DNA from: Rhodococcoides kyotonense
Lineage (GTDB): Bacteria; Actinomycetota; Actinomycetes; Mycobacteriales; Mycobacteriaceae
Direction of reading: 5' to 3'
NCBI RefSeq assembly: GCF_001645385.1
Contig: NZ_LVHI01000001.1
Coordinates: forward strand, 263,276 to 327,275
DNA length: 64,000 nucleotides
Under the pieces are notes generated by a model that worked only from the letters and a program-made list of their open reading frames with translations, was not told the origin of the DNA and made no database searches. Position 1 is the stretch's first letter; every line of letters begins with the position of its first letter. Position numbers and translations under genes: made by a program. This document shows, piece after piece, positions 20,553 to 31,400 of this stretch.

Positions 20553-21017
20553 CTACCGCGTCGATCGACTCCGCAGGAACTCGAGCGCATGATCGGCGTG
20601 CGCCTCGAACCGGAATTCGCTGCTGAAGGCTTCGAGGACGGTGCGGTCGGTGTCGATCACGAACGTCGCCCGCTTGACCGGTGACAACTTCCCGAGCAAC
20701 CCGCGCTTGACGCCGAACGCCGTGGCCACGGCACCGTCGGAGTCGGACAGCAGCGGGTAGTCGAACCCCTTGTCCGCGGCGAAGTCCGACTGCTTGGCGA
20801 CGGCGTCGGTGCTGATTCCGACCCGAGTCGCGCCCACTTCGGCGAACTCGGCTGCCAGATCTCGGAAGTGACATGCCTCGGCGGTGCAGCCGGGGGTGAA
20901 GGCGGCGGGATAGAAGAACAGGACGACCGGGCCGTTCCGCAACAGCCCGTCGAGGGACTGCGGGGTGCCCGTCTGGTCGGGAAGCGTGAAGTCCGGGACG
21001 CTGTCACCTGGTTTCAT
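20553..21017 (-). CDS. Peroxiredoxin (AhpC/TSA family, BCP/AhpE-like)
   Basis: A 154-residue thiol peroxidase reducing H2O2 and organic hydroperoxides. The catalytic Cys is C44 in [16 protein letters not shown], with a potential resolving Cys at C49, the spacing of BCP/PrxQ-type enzymes. The start is set at ATG 21017 ([10 protein letters not shown]). An open frame extends 8 codons upstream to 21041, but family members begin near KPG. It is 56 nt from the divergent trpE start. Confidence 0.92.
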   Translation of the reverse strand: MKPGDSVPDFTLPDQTGTPQSLDGLLRNGPVVLFFYPAAFTPGCTAEACHFRDLAAEFAEVGATRVGISTDAVAKQSDFAADKGFDYPLLSDSDGAVATAFGVKRGLLGKLSPVKRATFVIDTDRTVLEAFSSEFRFEAHADHALEFLRSRSTR

Positions 21018-21073
21018 GCCACGCAGGCTACCGCGCGACACGGCGTGCGTGCGGCACCTGGGATGATGAAGTC

Positions 21074-22645
21074 ATGCATGGCGAGACCACGACACTGCCC
21101 GGTGCGACGCAACCTGCCGACTCGTCCTCGACGACCACGCGGGAGGTGTTTCGGGCACTTGCCGCCGAACATCGCGTCGTGCCCGTCGTTCGCAAGGTGC
21201 TGGCGGATTCGGAGACGCCGTTGTCGGCGTACCGCAAGCTCGGCGGCGACCGCCCTGGGACGTTCCTGTTCGAATCCGCGGAGAACGGCCGCTCCTGGTC
21301 ACGCTGGTCGTTCATCGGTGCGGGCACACCGGCGGCGCTGACCGTGGAGAACGGAGACGCCGTCTGGCGCGGAAACGTGCCGGCGGGCGTGCCGTCGGGT
21401 GGAAATCCGCTCGACGTGCTGGGCCGCACGCTGGAGTTTCTGCGGTCCGAGCGCCTCCCCGGGCTGCCCCCGCTGACCGGCGGAATGGTCGGGTACATGG
21501 GGTACGACGCGGTCCGTCGCATCGAACGCCTGCCCGAGCATGCGGAGGACGACCTTCGGGTCCCCGAGATGCTGATGCTCCTCGCCACGGATCTGGCGGC
21601 GGTGGATCATCACGAGGGTGCGATCACCTTGATCGCGAACGCTGTCAACTGGGACGGCACGGACGAGCGCGTCGACGAGGCGTACGACGACGCGGTGGCA
21701 CGCCTCGACCGGATGTGCGCGGACCTGGCCGCACCTGCACCGTCGACCGTCTCGACGATGTCGCGCCCGACCCCGAACTATCGGCGTCAGCGCACCTCCG
21801 AAGGCTTCGGCAAGGACGTCCGTCGTCTCGTCGAGGAGATCGAGGCGGGCGAGGCCTTCCAGGTCGTGCTGTCGCAGCGGTTCGAGATGGACACCGAGGC
21901 AGCGCCGATCGACGTTTATCGGATGCTCCGCGCATCGAACCCGAGTCCGTACATGTACTTGATGCACGTGCCGGGCGCAGACGGCGAGACGGCGTTCTCG
22001 ATCGTCGGGTCGAGCCCGGAAGCGCTCGTCACCGTCGTCGACGGTGTCGCGACGACGCATCCCATCGCAGGCACCAGGTGGCGCGGTAAATCGGAGGAAG
22101 AGGACGTCCTGCTCGAGAAGGACCTGCTCGCCGACGAGAAGGAGAACGCCGAGCACCTCATGCTCGTGGATCTGGGACGCAACGACCTGGGCCGCGTCTG
22201 CACGCCCGGGACGGTGCGCGTCAACGACTATCGACACATCGAGCGTTACAGCCACGTCATGCACCTCGTGTCCACCGTGACCGGACATCTCGCCGACGGA
22301 CGGCAGGCGCTCGACGCCGTCAAGGCGTGCTTCCCGGCCGGAACACTGTCCGGTGCGCCCAAGGTGCGCGCGATGGAACTGATCGACGAGCTGGAGCCGA
22401 CCCGACGCGGGATCTACGGCGGCATCGTCGGCTATCTTGATTTCTCGGGCGATGCGGACACTGCGATCGCCATTCGCACGGCCCTGATGAAGGACGGCAC
22501 CGCGTACGTGCAGGCGGGGGCAGGCGTCGTCGCCGATTCGGTGGCCGAATACGAGGACACCGAGGCCAAGAACAAGGCGATGGCCGTTCTGGGCGCGGTG
22601 GCCGCCGCCGAATCCCTCCGAGCCGTGAGAGGCGATCACCCGTGA
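21074..22645 (+). CDS. trpE: Anthranilate synthase component I
   Basis: Converts chorismate to anthranilate with the TrpG glutaminase; 523 residues. Chorismate-binding domain signatures: [39 protein letters not shown] and GTLSGAPK. The N-terminal FESAENG segment corresponds to the tryptophan feedback site (LLES region). trpG and trpD are not in this window, so the amidotransferase subunit is encoded elsewhere. ATG 21074 is used. No leader peptide with tandem Trp codons is seen in the 56-nt upstream gap, so classical attenuation here is unlikely. It overlaps the next gene by 4 nt. Confidence 0.97.
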   Translation: MHGETTTLPGATQPADSSSTTTREVFRALAAEHRVVPVVRKVLADSETPLSAYRKLGGDRPGTFLFESAENGRSWSRWSFIGAGTPAALTVENGDAVWRGNVPAGVPSGGNPLDVLGRTLEFLRSERLPGLPPLTGGMVGYMGYDAVRRIERLPEHAEDDLRVPEMLMLLATDLAAVDHHEGAITLIANAVNWDGTDERVDEAYDDAVARLDRMCADLAAPAPSTVSTMSRPTPNYRRQRTSEGFGKDVRRLVEEIEAGEAFQVVLSQRFEMDTEAAPIDVYRMLRASNPSPYMYLMHVPGADGETAFSIVGSSPEALVTVVDGVATTHPIAGTRWRGKSEEEDVLLEKDLLADEKENAEHLMLVDLGRNDLGRVCTPGTVRVNDYRHIERYSHVMHLVSTVTGHLADGRQALDAVKACFPAGTLSGAPKVRAMELIDELEPTRRGIYGGIVGYLDFSGDADTAIAIRTALMKDGTAYVQAGAGVVADSVAEYEDTEAKNKAMAVLGAVAAAESLRAVRGDHP

Positions 22646-23313
22646 CGTCGGCGACGCAGCGACGAGGCACGGGAGCCCGCGCGACGGCCGTGTCGGTGGT
22701 TCTTCTGCTCGTCGGTGCTGCGTGCCTGTGGGGCAGCTCGCGAATGACGTGGGTGACGGTCACCTCGTCGGACGGTCTGGGCGAGGCCCGCACGACCGAA
22801 CTCCTCGGTAGCACGTGGGCGGCCGCGTCGACGCCCCTGGCGCTTGCGCTCGTCGCGGCGGTGGCCGCGCAATTCGCCGTCAAGGGGTGGGCGTCACGGG
22901 TTCTGGCGGTTCTCGTCGCACTCGTCGCCGTCGCCGCTGCCGTTCCGGCAGTCGGCGCATTGTTCGGTGACGTGTCGGCGGACGAGGCGTCGAGCGTCGC
23001 CGAACTCCCGACCCGCGCCGAGGTGACGTCGACGCAGACCTCTCTGCTCCCGGCAGCGCTGGCGCTGATCGGGGCCGTGTGCGCTCTGGTCGCCGCGATC
23101 GTTCTGCTACGAAAACCAACCTCTCGGAAGGTATTGTCGTCGAAGTACGACGCTCCTGCCGCGCGGCGCGACGAGGCCGCCGAGCGCGCGAGGACTGCGT
23201 CGGAACGCGCCGACGCGAACGGTGAGGGGGATGACTTGACCGAGCGGATGCTGTGGGACGCGCTCGATGCGGGGGAGGATCCGACCGATAGGACCCCGAG
23301 GAACGATCACTGA
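22642..23313 (+). CDS. Trp biosynthesis-associated membrane protein
   Basis: A 223-residue protein with four hydrophobic segments (about residues 16-34, 58-76, 82-106 and 134-156). A charged, disordered tail of about 65 residues follows ([14 protein letters not shown]). It matches the Trp-operon-associated conserved membrane family (as at Rv1610 in M. tuberculosis), always found by trpE and trpC but of unknown function. GTG 22642 overlaps the trpE TGA, which ties it to the operon. Confidence 0.88.
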   Translation: MTSATQRRGTGARATAVSVVLLLVGAACLWGSSRMTWVTVTSSDGLGEARTTELLGSTWAAASTPLALALVAAVAAQFAVKGWASRVLAVLVALVAVAAAVPAVGALFGDVSADEASSVAELPTRAEVTSTQTSLLPAALALIGAVCALVAAIVLLRKPTSRKVLSSKYDAPAARRDEAAERARTASERADANGEGDDLTERMLWDALDAGEDPTDRTPRNDH

Positions 23314-23390
23314 AACCGCCCTCTACGCTAGGGAAGACCTCGATGAGCTTCCTCACATCAGGTCACCGATGGGAAAGGACTCGGGCCACC

Positions 23391-24200
23391 ATGACTGTTC
23401 TCGATTCGATTCTGGACGGTGTGCGTGCCGACGTCGCAGCGCGAGAATCCATTGTCGACTTCGCTTCCGTGAAGGCCGCTGCGCTGAAGGCGCCTGCGGC
23501 ACTGGACGCGACCGCTGCATTGCACGAGGACGGCATCGGCGTCATCGCCGAGGTCAAGCGCGCGAGCCCGTCGAAGGGCGCCCTCGCCGAGATCGGTGAT
23601 CCTGCGGTTCTTGCTCAGGCCTACGAGCAGGGTGGCGCGCGCGTCATCAGCGTTCTCACCGAGGAGCGTCGATTCCACGGTTCGCTCGCCGACCTGGACG
23701 CGGTGCGCAAGGCCGTCAGTATTCCGGTGCTGCGCAAGGACTTCATCGTCGGTCCGTATCAGATCCACGAAGCTCGGGCCCACGGTGCCGACGTCATCCT
23801 GTTGATCGTCGCCGCACTCGACCAGCATGCGCTCACCTCGCTCCTCGATCGCACCGAGTCGCTCGGCATGACCGCCCTCGTCGAGGTGCACACCGAAGCC
23901 GAAGCGGATCGTGCGCTCGAAGCGGGTGCACGCGTCATCGGCATCAACGCGCGTGACTTGAAGACGTTGGAAATCGATCGTGACGCGTTCTCGCGCATCG
24001 CTCCCGGACTGCCGAGCGAAGTCATCCGCGTCGCCGAATCGGGCGTCAGGGGCACGGCGGATCTTCTCGCGTACGCGGGCGCGGGTGCCGACGCGGTGCT
24101 CGTCGGCGAGGGGCTTGTCACCAGCGGCGATCCTCGTACCGCGGTCTCCGATCTGGTCACCGCGGGAACCCACCCTTCCTGCCCCAAGCCTGCCCGCTGA
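23391..24200 (+). CDS. trpC: Indole-3-glycerol phosphate synthase
   Basis: A 269-residue barrel enzyme closing CdRP to indole-glycerol phosphate. Signatures: [11 protein letters not shown] near residue 55, [25 protein letters not shown] and [13 protein letters not shown]. The frame is open upstream, but ATG 23391 has AAAGGA about 12 nt before it and gives the correct N-terminus ([12 protein letters not shown]). It is monofunctional: no TrpF domain is fused, as expected with PriA present. The 77-nt gap from the membrane gene may hold a weak promoter. Confidence 0.97.
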   Translation: MTVLDSILDGVRADVAARESIVDFASVKAAALKAPAALDATAALHEDGIGVIAEVKRASPSKGALAEIGDPAVLAQAYEQGGARVISVLTEERRFHGSLADLDAVRKAVSIPVLRKDFIVGPYQIHEARAHGADVILLIVAALDQHALTSLLDRTESLGMTALVEVHTEAEADRALEAGARVIGINARDLKTLEIDRDAFSRIAPGLPSEVIRVAESGVRGTADLLAYAGAGADAVLVGEGLVTSGDPRTAVSDLVTAGTHPSCPKPAR

Positions 24201-24251
24201 AACGGTAGACCCGAACGCTGCCGCCGGTGACGGCTGGGGCAGACTGGACGG

Positions 24252-25565
24252 GTGAGCAGCAACCTTCAGAGCCCTCGTTTCAAGGGCGGTGACCTCCCGG
24301 AGACCAGCGCGGGTGTCACCGACCGTAGTCAGCACAATCCCGACTTCGGCGGGCATTTCGGTGTCTACGGTGGACGGTTCGTTCCCGAGGCGCTCATGGG
24401 CGTCATCGAGGAAGTCTCCGCCGAGTACGACAAGGTGCGTAGCGACAACGAATTCCTCGGCGAGCTCGATCGACTGCAGCGCGACTACACGGGCCGTCCG
24501 TCGCCGGTGTTCGAGGCGACGCGGCTGTCCGAGCATGCGGGTGGCGCGCGAATCCTGCTGAAGCGAGAAGACCTCAACCACACGGGTTCTCACAAGATCA
24601 ACAACGTCCTCGGTCAGGTTCTGCTCGCCAAGCGGATGGGCAAGACACGCGTCATTGCCGAGACGGGTGCAGGCCAGCACGGTGTCGCGACGGCTACCGC
24701 ATGCGCCCTGCTCGGGCTCGACTGTGTCGTGTACATGGGCGAGGTCGACACCGAGCGTCAGGCACTGAACGTCGCACGGATGCGGCTGCTCGGGTCCAGT
24801 GTCGTTGCGGTCAAGTCGGGTTCGCGCACACTGAAGGATGCGATCAACGAAGCACTGCGCGACTGGGTCACCAACGCTCACGACACCTACTACTGCTTCG
24901 GCACGGTCGCCGGACCGCACCCGTTCCCGCTGATGGTCCGCGACTTCCAGCGCATCATCGGACTCGAAGCGCGACAACAGGTTCAGGCGTCGACAGGACG
25001 GCTTCCCGACGCCATCGCCGCGTGCGTCGGCGGCGGCTCGAACGCGATCGGCATCTTCCACGCGTTCATCGACGATCCGTCGGTTCGTCTCGTGGGCTTC
25101 GAGGCCGCGGGTGACGGCGTCGAGACAGGTCGTCACGCAGCCACGATCAGCGGCGGTACCCCGGGAGCCCTGCACGGCGCGTACTCCTACCTGCTGCAGG
25201 ACGAGGACGGCCAGACCATCGAGTCGCACTCGATCTCGGCAGGTCTGGACTACCCGGGCGTCGGCCCGGAGCACTCGCATCTCAACGATCTCGGACGCGC
25301 GGAGTACCGCGGGATCACCGACACCGAAGCGATGGATGCCTTCAAGCTGCTCAGCCGGACCGAGGGCATCATCCCGGCCATCGAGTCGGCGCACGCGGTC
25401 GCCGGTGCGCTGAAGCTCGGCAAGGAACTGGGCGAAGGCAAGATCGTGCTCGTGAACCTGTCCGGCCGCGGCGACAAGGACGTCGACACCGCAGCCGAAT
25501 GGTTCGGGCTGGTCGACAGCGATGGCGAAGCACACGTGGACGCCGAGAAGGGTGCGCAGGAATGA
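24252..25565 (+). CDS. trpB: Tryptophan synthase beta chain
   Basis: The PLP enzyme joining indole and serine. 437 residues; the PLP lysine is in HTGSHKINN, the phosphate-binding loop is [10 protein letters not shown], and [11 protein letters not shown] is conserved. It begins with a ~35-residue extension ([14 protein letters not shown]) common in actinobacteria. GTG 24252 is used. It overlaps trpA by 4 nt (ATGA), giving balanced synthesis of the alpha2-beta2 complex. Confidence 0.97.
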   Translation: MSSNLQSPRFKGGDLPETSAGVTDRSQHNPDFGGHFGVYGGRFVPEALMGVIEEVSAEYDKVRSDNEFLGELDRLQRDYTGRPSPVFEATRLSEHAGGARILLKREDLNHTGSHKINNVLGQVLLAKRMGKTRVIAETGAGQHGVATATACALLGLDCVVYMGEVDTERQALNVARMRLLGSSVVAVKSGSRTLKDAINEALRDWVTNAHDTYYCFGTVAGPHPFPLMVRDFQRIIGLEARQQVQASTGRLPDAIAACVGGGSNAIGIFHAFIDDPSVRLVGFEAAGDGVETGRHAATISGGTPGALHGAYSYLLQDEDGQTIESHSISAGLDYPGVGPEHSHLNDLGRAEYRGITDTEAMDAFKLLSRTEGIIPAIESAHAVAGALKLGKELGEGKIVLVNLSGRGDKDVDTAAEWFGLVDSDGEAHVDAEKGAQE

Positions 25566-26362
25566 CCGAACGTTCAGGGCTCGCAGCCACATTCGAGAAG
25601 ACTCGCGCCGAGAACCGCGCAGCGCTCGTCGGTTACCTGCCGGCCGGTTTCCCGACGGTCGAAGGGTCGATCGAGGTTCTCGAGACCATGGTGAAGTCCG
25701 GTTGCGACATCGTCGAGGTCGGAATCCCGTATTCCGACCCGGTCATGGACGGCCCGACCATCCAGGCGGCCGCCGACACGGCATTGCGCGCGGGTGTCAA
25801 GGTCAAGGACGTCTTCACGGTCGTCGAGAAGGTGTCGGCGGCGGGTGGTAGCGCGGTCGTCATGACGTACTGGAATCTGGTGCTGCGCTACGGAATAGAT
25901 CGGTTCGCGCGGGATCTCGCGAACGCAGGCGGACTCGGCATCATCACTCCCGACCTCATTCCCGACGAAGCAGGGGAGTGGCTGGAGGCGTCGAAGGCAC
26001 ACGATCTCGATCGCATCTTCCTCGTCGCGCCGTCGTCCACGGAGGAGCGTCTCGCCAGCACGGTCGAACTGAGCAGTGGTTTCGTCTACGCCGCCTCGAC
26101 GATGGGCGTGACCGGCGCACGCGACGCCGTGTCGTCGGCCGCTCCCGAACTGACGAAGCGCATCCGCGCTCACTCCGACATTCCGATCGGCGTCGGACTC
26201 GGTGTGCGTTCGGGCGCGCAGGCCGCCGAGATCGCCCGCTACGCCGACGCGGTCATCGTCGGTTCCGCTCTGGTCAGCGCGGTCGACAACGGACTGGATG
26301 CTGTCGCCTCGCTCACGAGCGAACTCGCCGAGGGCGTCCGTTCGGCTAACGTGTCGTCGTGA
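25562..26362 (+). CDS. trpA: Tryptophan synthase alpha chain
   Basis: Cleaves indole-glycerol phosphate to indole, which tunnels to TrpB. 266 residues; catalytic Glu and Asp in [18 protein letters not shown], phosphate loop [11 protein letters not shown] 25562 overlaps the trpB stop. The frame is open upstream within trpB, but that part is a shadow. The stop overlaps the lgt GTG. Confidence 0.96.
   Translation: MTERSGLAATFEKTRAENRAALVGYLPAGFPTVEGSIEVLETMVKSGCDIVEVGIPYSDPVMDGPTIQAAADTALRAGVKVKDVFTVVEKVSAAGGSAVVMTYWNLVLRYGIDRFARDLANAGGLGIITPDLIPDEAGEWLEASKAHDLDRIFLVAPSSTEERLASTVELSSGFVYAASTMGVTGARDAVSSAAPELTKRIRAHSDIPIGVGLGVRSGAQAAEIARYADAVIVGSALVSAVDNGLDAVASLTSELAEGVRSANVSS
26347..26352 (+). 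promoter_or_regulatory. -10 box for a possible leaderless lgt transcript
   Basis: TAACGT ends 6 nt before GTG 26359, inside the 3' end of trpA. It may allow lgt expression independent of tryptophan control. Confidence 0.4.
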
Positions 26363-27306
26363 CTTCCGCCCTTGCGTCGTCGACCTCTGTCCTTGCCTAC
26401 ATTCCCAGCCCGCCGCAGGGCGTCTGGTACGTGGGTCCGCTCGCATTGCGGGCCTACGCGCTGTTCATCGTTCTCGGCATCGTCGTCGCGATCATCTGGG
26501 GTGACCGTCGCTGGGTCGCTCGCGGAGGAACCAAGGGAACGGTTCTCGACGTCGCGGTGTGGGCCGTCCCGTTCGGCCTGATCGGCGGGCGGCTCTACCA
26601 CGTCGCCACGGACTGGACCACGTACTTCGGTGCGGGCGGTGACCCGATTCGAGCGCTGAAGGTCTGGGAGGGTGGCCTCGGAATCTGGGGCGCCGTACTG
26701 CTCGGTGGCGTCGGCGCCTGGATCGCGTGCCGCAGACGCGGTATTCCGCTGCCCGCGTTCGGCGACGCCGTGGCACCCCCGATCCTGCTGGCACAGGCGA
26801 TCGGCCGCATCGGCAACTACTTCAACCAGGAGCTGTACGGCCGCGAGACCACGGTGCCGTGGGGTCTCGAAATCTACGAACGCGCCGACGCGAACGGCCG
26901 CATCGATTCGCTGTCCGGTGTGTCGACGGGACTCGTCGAGAGGGTCGTCCACCCGACGTTCTTGTACGAGCTCCTGTGGAGCCTCGCGGTCGTCGTGGTT
27001 CTCGTCATCGTGGACAAGCGGTTCTCCATCGGCCACGGACGCCTGTTCGCGCTCTACGTCGCCGGTTACTGTGCGGGTCGATTCTGGGTCGAGCTCATGC
27101 GAGACGACTACGCGACGCACATCGCAGGCATTCGCATCAACTCGTTCACCTCGGCCATCGTCTTCGTGCTCGCGGTGGCGTACGTCGTGCTGGCCAAGAA
27201 GGGGCGCGAGGAGCCGTCGACCCTGGTGTCCAAGGGCGCCGAGGAGGAGAACGCGGCGACCGACGAAACAGCCGACGACGCCGCGGAACGCACACCCGAG
27301 AACTGA
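26359..27306 (+). CDS. lgt: Prolipoprotein diacylglyceryl transferase
   Basis: A membrane enzyme that transfers diacylglycerol to the lipobox cysteine of prolipoproteins; 315 residues with about seven helices. Signatures: GGRLYHVATDW, VWEGGLGIWGAVLLGG and the Lgt signature GRIGNYFNQELYGRETT with the essential Asn/Glu region. An acidic, disordered C-terminal tail of about 40 residues (EEENAATDETADDAAE) is usual in actinobacteria. GTG 26359 overlaps the trpA TGA. Likely substrates in this window include the two lipoproteins at 38950 and 51136. Confidence 0.96.
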   Translation: MTSALASSTSVLAYIPSPPQGVWYVGPLALRAYALFIVLGIVVAIIWGDRRWVARGGTKGTVLDVAVWAVPFGLIGGRLYHVATDWTTYFGAGGDPIRALKVWEGGLGIWGAVLLGGVGAWIACRRRGIPLPAFGDAVAPPILLAQAIGRIGNYFNQELYGRETTVPWGLEIYERADANGRIDSLSGVSTGLVERVVHPTFLYELLWSLAVVVVLVIVDKRFSIGHGRLFALYVAGYCAGRFWVELMRDDYATHIAGIRINSFTSAIVFVLAVAYVVLAKKGREEPSTLVSKGAEEENAATDETADDAAERTPEN

Positions 27307-27363
27307 ACCGACTCACATGGCAGACTCTCCGCATCAGCTGCCGACCTGAACGAGGAGCGCACG

Positions 27364-28191
27364 GTGACCGAGCCCGAGAAGAACCGAGACGAGACGACGA
27401 GCGGATCCCGCAGCGACGCGGAACGTCCGTCCACTCCACCGGAGTTCGGTGCACCGTTCGACTACGACGCGACCGCGGAAGCATCGTTGTCGGAGCCGCC
27501 CGCCACGTCGGAGATCGGGCCGGTCACCGGTGCGACGGGGTCGGGCTCCGGGTCGGGTCCGGGATGGGATGTTCACTCCGGCGTCGGCAACGGTCCCGGA
27601 TGGGGAGCAAGCCCGAGCTACCCGCCGCCGAGTGAGCCCGACGCGCCGGGTGTGAATCTCGACAAGCCCTCGGCGACACCGTCGTACGACCCGAACGCGT
27701 ACGGAACCGACTACGGAACTCAGCCGTACGGTGCTCCCACGTACGGCGCGCCCAACTACGGTGACCCGAACCACGGGGGACCGGTGTACGGGCCGCCGGA
27801 CCCCGGCTACCAGCAGTTCGCGCAGCCGACTCCCGACGCGGGATACGCGCCGCCGCCCCCTCCCGGGTACGGACCCCAGGGCTACGCGCCACAGCCGTAC
27901 GGCGGGTTCCAGGGTGGCTACGGCGTCGATCCGTCGGCACCGTTCGGGCGTCACCCGATGACGGGTGAGCCGCTGTCGGACAAGTCCAAGGTGACGGCCG
28001 GGCTTCTCGAAATCCTGCTCGGCGCTTTCGGTGCCGGTCGGTTCTATCTCAATCAGCCGGGGATCGCGATCGCGCAGATCGCCGTCACCTGGTTGACCTG
28101 TGGCATCGGTGGCATCTGGCCGTTGATCGACGGCATCATGATGCTCACCGGCAGTGTCCGCGACCAGCACGGTCGGCCACTGCGCGATTAG
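27364..28191 (+). CDS. TM2-domain protein with Pro/Gly/Tyr-rich N-terminus
   Basis: A 275-residue protein. The first ~195 residues are low-complexity, rich in P, G, Y and S, with repeats of the type YGAPTYGAPNYGDPN. The C-terminal ~75 residues are a TM2 domain with two hydrophobic helices (VTAGLLEILLGAFGAGRFYL and IAVTWLTCGIGGIWPLIDGI). TM2 proteins are widespread but poorly understood; the disordered part may bind partners at the membrane. GTG 27364 follows GAGGAG by about 8 nt. It is the last gene before a hairpin. Confidence 0.88.
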   Translation: MTEPEKNRDETTSGSRSDAERPSTPPEFGAPFDYDATAEASLSEPPATSEIGPVTGATGSGSGSGPGWDVHSGVGNGPGWGASPSYPPPSEPDAPGVNLDKPSATPSYDPNAYGTDYGTQPYGAPTYGAPNYGDPNHGGPVYGPPDPGYQQFAQPTPDAGYAPPPPPGYGPQGYAPQPYGGFQGGYGVDPSAPFGRHPMTGEPLSDKSKVTAGLLEILLGAFGAGRFYLNQPGIAIAQIAVTWLTCGIGGIWPLIDGIMMLTGSVRDQHGRPLRD

Positions 28192-28202
28192 CGTCGGTCG
28201 AG

Positions 28203-28244
28203 ACCGGTAGCCCTGGAATTGTCGAGCTGTCAAGGGCTACTGGT
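28203..28244 (+). terminator. Hairpin after the TM2 gene
   Basis: A 12-bp stem (ACCGGTAGCCCT with AGGGCTACTGGT, one G-U pair) encloses an 18-nt loop. There is no T-run. It ends the trp-lgt-TM2 stretch. Confidence 0.5.
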
Positions 28245-28453
28245 AGGCTCGTTTCGTTCGGCCCCGGCCGGACCCCTTCGCGGGCCAGAGTTGTCCCGGT
28301 AGACCCCGAATTTCAGCACGAGCGAGCTCTCGCGTGACCCGTATCGTTGTCACCAGAGCTCATTCGCTGGCGGAGTCGCCGAGGAAAGAACGCCGCCGAT
28401 GCGGCGCACAGCATTTTCACGGTGTCTCCCTGGCACAGGTGGAGGAGACGAGA
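28245..28453 (+). promoter_or_regulatory. gltB upstream region
   Basis: About 210 nt precede gltB. TAGGCT (28244-28249), with TTGTCG 19 nt upstream, is a possible promoter overlapping the preceding hairpin; this would give a ~200-nt leader. The gltB frame is open through most of this leader, but its sequence does not look like GltB. No riboswitch or recognised nitrogen-regulator site could be identified by eye. Confidence 0.35.
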
Positions 28454-31400
28454 ATGCTGTTCTCACAGTTGCCGGCAGAGCAAGGTCTGTACGACCCTGC
28501 CCAGGAGAAGGACTCGTGCGGCGTCGCCATGATCGCCGACGTGGCCGGACGTCGGTCGCACAGCATCGTCGCCGATGGAGTTCTGGCGCTCGAGAACCTC
28601 GAACATCGAGGCGCGGCCGGTGCGGAACCCAACAGCGGTGACGGCGCGGGCATCCTGTTGCAGCTTCCCGTCGAACTCCTCGAGTCTCTGGTCGACTTCC
28701 CGCTGCCCGAAGCGCTGGCGGACGGCACCAACACGTACGCCGCCGGAATCTGCTTCCTGCCGCAGGGCATTCGCGAACGCGCCGACGCCGTGGCGCGCGT
28801 CGAGGCGATCGCCCACGAAGAGGGTCTCGACGTACTCGGGTGGCGCGAAGTTCAGGTCGATCCCGACGGCGCGGACATCGGTCTGACAGCGCTCGGCTGC
28901 ATGCCGCACATGTCCTATCTGTTCATGGCAGCGCCTGAGGTCGACGGCGTTCGGCTCGGCGGCCTCGAGCTCGACCGTCAGGTCTACGCAGTGCGTAAGC
29001 GCGCGGAGCGCGTCACGCCGGAGATCGCCGCGGCCGGTACCGGACTGTTCTTTCCGTCGCTGTCCAGCCGGACCATCGTTTACAAGGGCATGCTCACCAC
29101 GATGCAGCTGCCCATGTTCTTCCCCGACCTTCGGAACCCGTTGTGCAAGAGCGCGATTGCGATCGTGCACAGCCGATTCTCGACCAACACGTTCCCGTCG
29201 TGGCCTCTTGCTCACCCGCACCGCTACGTCGCGCACAACGGTGAGATCAACACCGTCATGGGCAACCGCAACCGCATGCGGGCACGTGAGGCGATGCTGA
29301 GCAGCGCCATCATCCCTGGCGACCTCGAACGTCTGTATCCCATCTGCAACCCCGATGGTTCGGACTCCGTGTCCCTCGACGAGGTGCTCGAACTCCTGCA
29401 TCTCGGTGGCCGCAGCGTGCCGCACGTCGTCATGATGATGCTGCCCGAGCCGTGGGAGAACCACCGCGACATGGACCCCGACGTGCGCGCGTTCTACCAG
29501 TTCCACGCGTCGATCATGGAGCCGTGGGACGGCCCCGCCTGCGTCACGTTCACCGACGGTTCCTACGTCGGTGCCGTGCTCGATCGCAACGGTCTGCGCC
29601 CCGGACGATGGTGGCAGACGGTCGACGGACGCATCATCCTCGCCAGTGAGGCGGGTGTCCTCGAGGTTCCGCAGTCCGAGGTCGTCGCGAAGGGTCGCCT
29701 CGAACCGGGCAAGATGTTCCTCGTCGACACCGCGGCGGGTCGCATCGTGCCCGACGCCGAGATCAAGCAGCAGCTCGCGGGCGAGCACCCGTATCAGGAA
29801 TGGCTGCACGCGGGACTGCTCGAGATCAAGAGTCTGCCGGAGCGCGCCCACATCCAGTACAACCACGAGTCGGTCGTGCGCCGTCAGATCGCGTTCGGCT
29901 ACACCGAGGAAGACCTGCGGGTCGTTCTGTCGCCGATGGCCGCGTCGGGCGGAGAACCGTTGGGCTCCATGGGAACCGACACTCCCGCCGCCGTCATGTC
30001 GCAGCGGTCCCGGTTGCTGTACGACTACTTCGTCGAACTGTTCGCGCAGGTCACCAACCCCCCGCTCGACTCGATTCGTGAAGAGATCGTCACGTCGCTG
30101 TCCCGCGTCATGGGCCCGGAGCAGAACTTGCTGGAGCCGACGGCCGCGTCGTGCCGCCAGATCGTGTTGCCGTGGCCGGTTCTCGACAACGACGAGCTCA
30201 ACAAGATCATCCACATCAACCACGACGGGGATCACCCCGGCCTCGCTGCCACCGTGCTGCGCGGGCTGTACGAGGTGGAACGCGGGGGAGAGGGACTGGC
30301 CGAAGCCATCGAGAGTCTGCGACGCCGCGCGAGCAAGGCCATCGCAGCCGGGTTCCGCACGCTGATCATCTCCGACCGCGATTCGGACCACACGCATGCG
30401 CCGATTCCGTCCCTGCTCGCGACCGCGGCGGTGCACCATCACCTCGTCCGCACGAAGGAGCGCACCAAGGTCGCACTCGTCGTCGAGTCCGGCGACGCCC
30501 GCGAAGTACACCATCTCGCGCTGCTCATCGGCTACGGCGCCGCGGCGGTCAACCCGTACCTCGCCATGGAGTCCATCGAGGACCTCGTCGGCGAAGGCGA
30601 ACTGACGGGCGTCGAATCGTCCGTGGCGGTGCGCAACTATCTGTACGGACTCGGCAAGGGCGTGCTGAAGGTGATGTCCAAGATGGGCATCTCGACCGTC
30701 GGATCCTATACGGGCGCACAGGTTTTCGAGGCCATCGGCCTCGACAAGGACGTGGTGCGCGAGTACTTCAAGGGCACCGTCAGCAAGCTCGGTGGTGTGG
30801 GCCTCGACGTGCTGGCCGAAGAGGTCAAGCTGCGGCACCGCCGCGCGTATCCGGAGAATCCGACCGACCGCGTGCACCGTCGTCTCGAGATCGGCGGCGA
30901 GTACCAGTTCCGTCGCGAGGGCGAACTGCACCTGTTCACGCCCGAGACGGTGTTCCTGCTGCAGCACGCGACGCGTACCGGACGCTTCGACGTCTTCCAG
31001 AAGTACAGCGACGAGGTCGATCGTCTGGCACGTGAGGGCGGCGCGCTGCGCGGGCTGTTCGAGTTGAAGGAAGGCATTCGCCCTCCTGTTCCGCTGGACG
31101 AGGTCGAGCCGGTCGAGTCCATCGTGACCCGGTTCAACACGGGTGCGATGAGCTACGGATCCATCTCGGCCGAGGCGCACGAGGCGATGGCAGTCGCGAT
31201 GAACAATCTCGGCGGACGCTCCAACTCGGGAGAGGGCGGCGAGGACACCGACCGGTTGTACGATCCGACGCGTCGCAGCGCCGTCAAGCAGGTGGCCAGC
31301 GGACGTTTCGGTGTCACGAGCGATTACCTCGTGAACGCGTCGGACATTCAGATCAAGATGGCGCAGGGTGCGAAACCGGGTGAGGGAGGCCAGCTTCCGG

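Noticed and set aside
21018..21073. Trp attenuator or leader peptide before trpE
   Set aside because: The gap to the divergent peroxiredoxin gene is only 56 nt and holds no run of Trp codons or alternative hairpins.
23358..25592. Long minus-strand open frame opposite trpC and trpB
   Set aside because: Same codon-bias effect; trpC and trpB have full catalytic motifs on the plus strand.
28334..28453. Upstream extension of the gltB reading frame by 40 codons
   Set aside because: It would bury the amidotransferase cysteine far from its usual position, and ATG 28454 has the good ribosome binding site.
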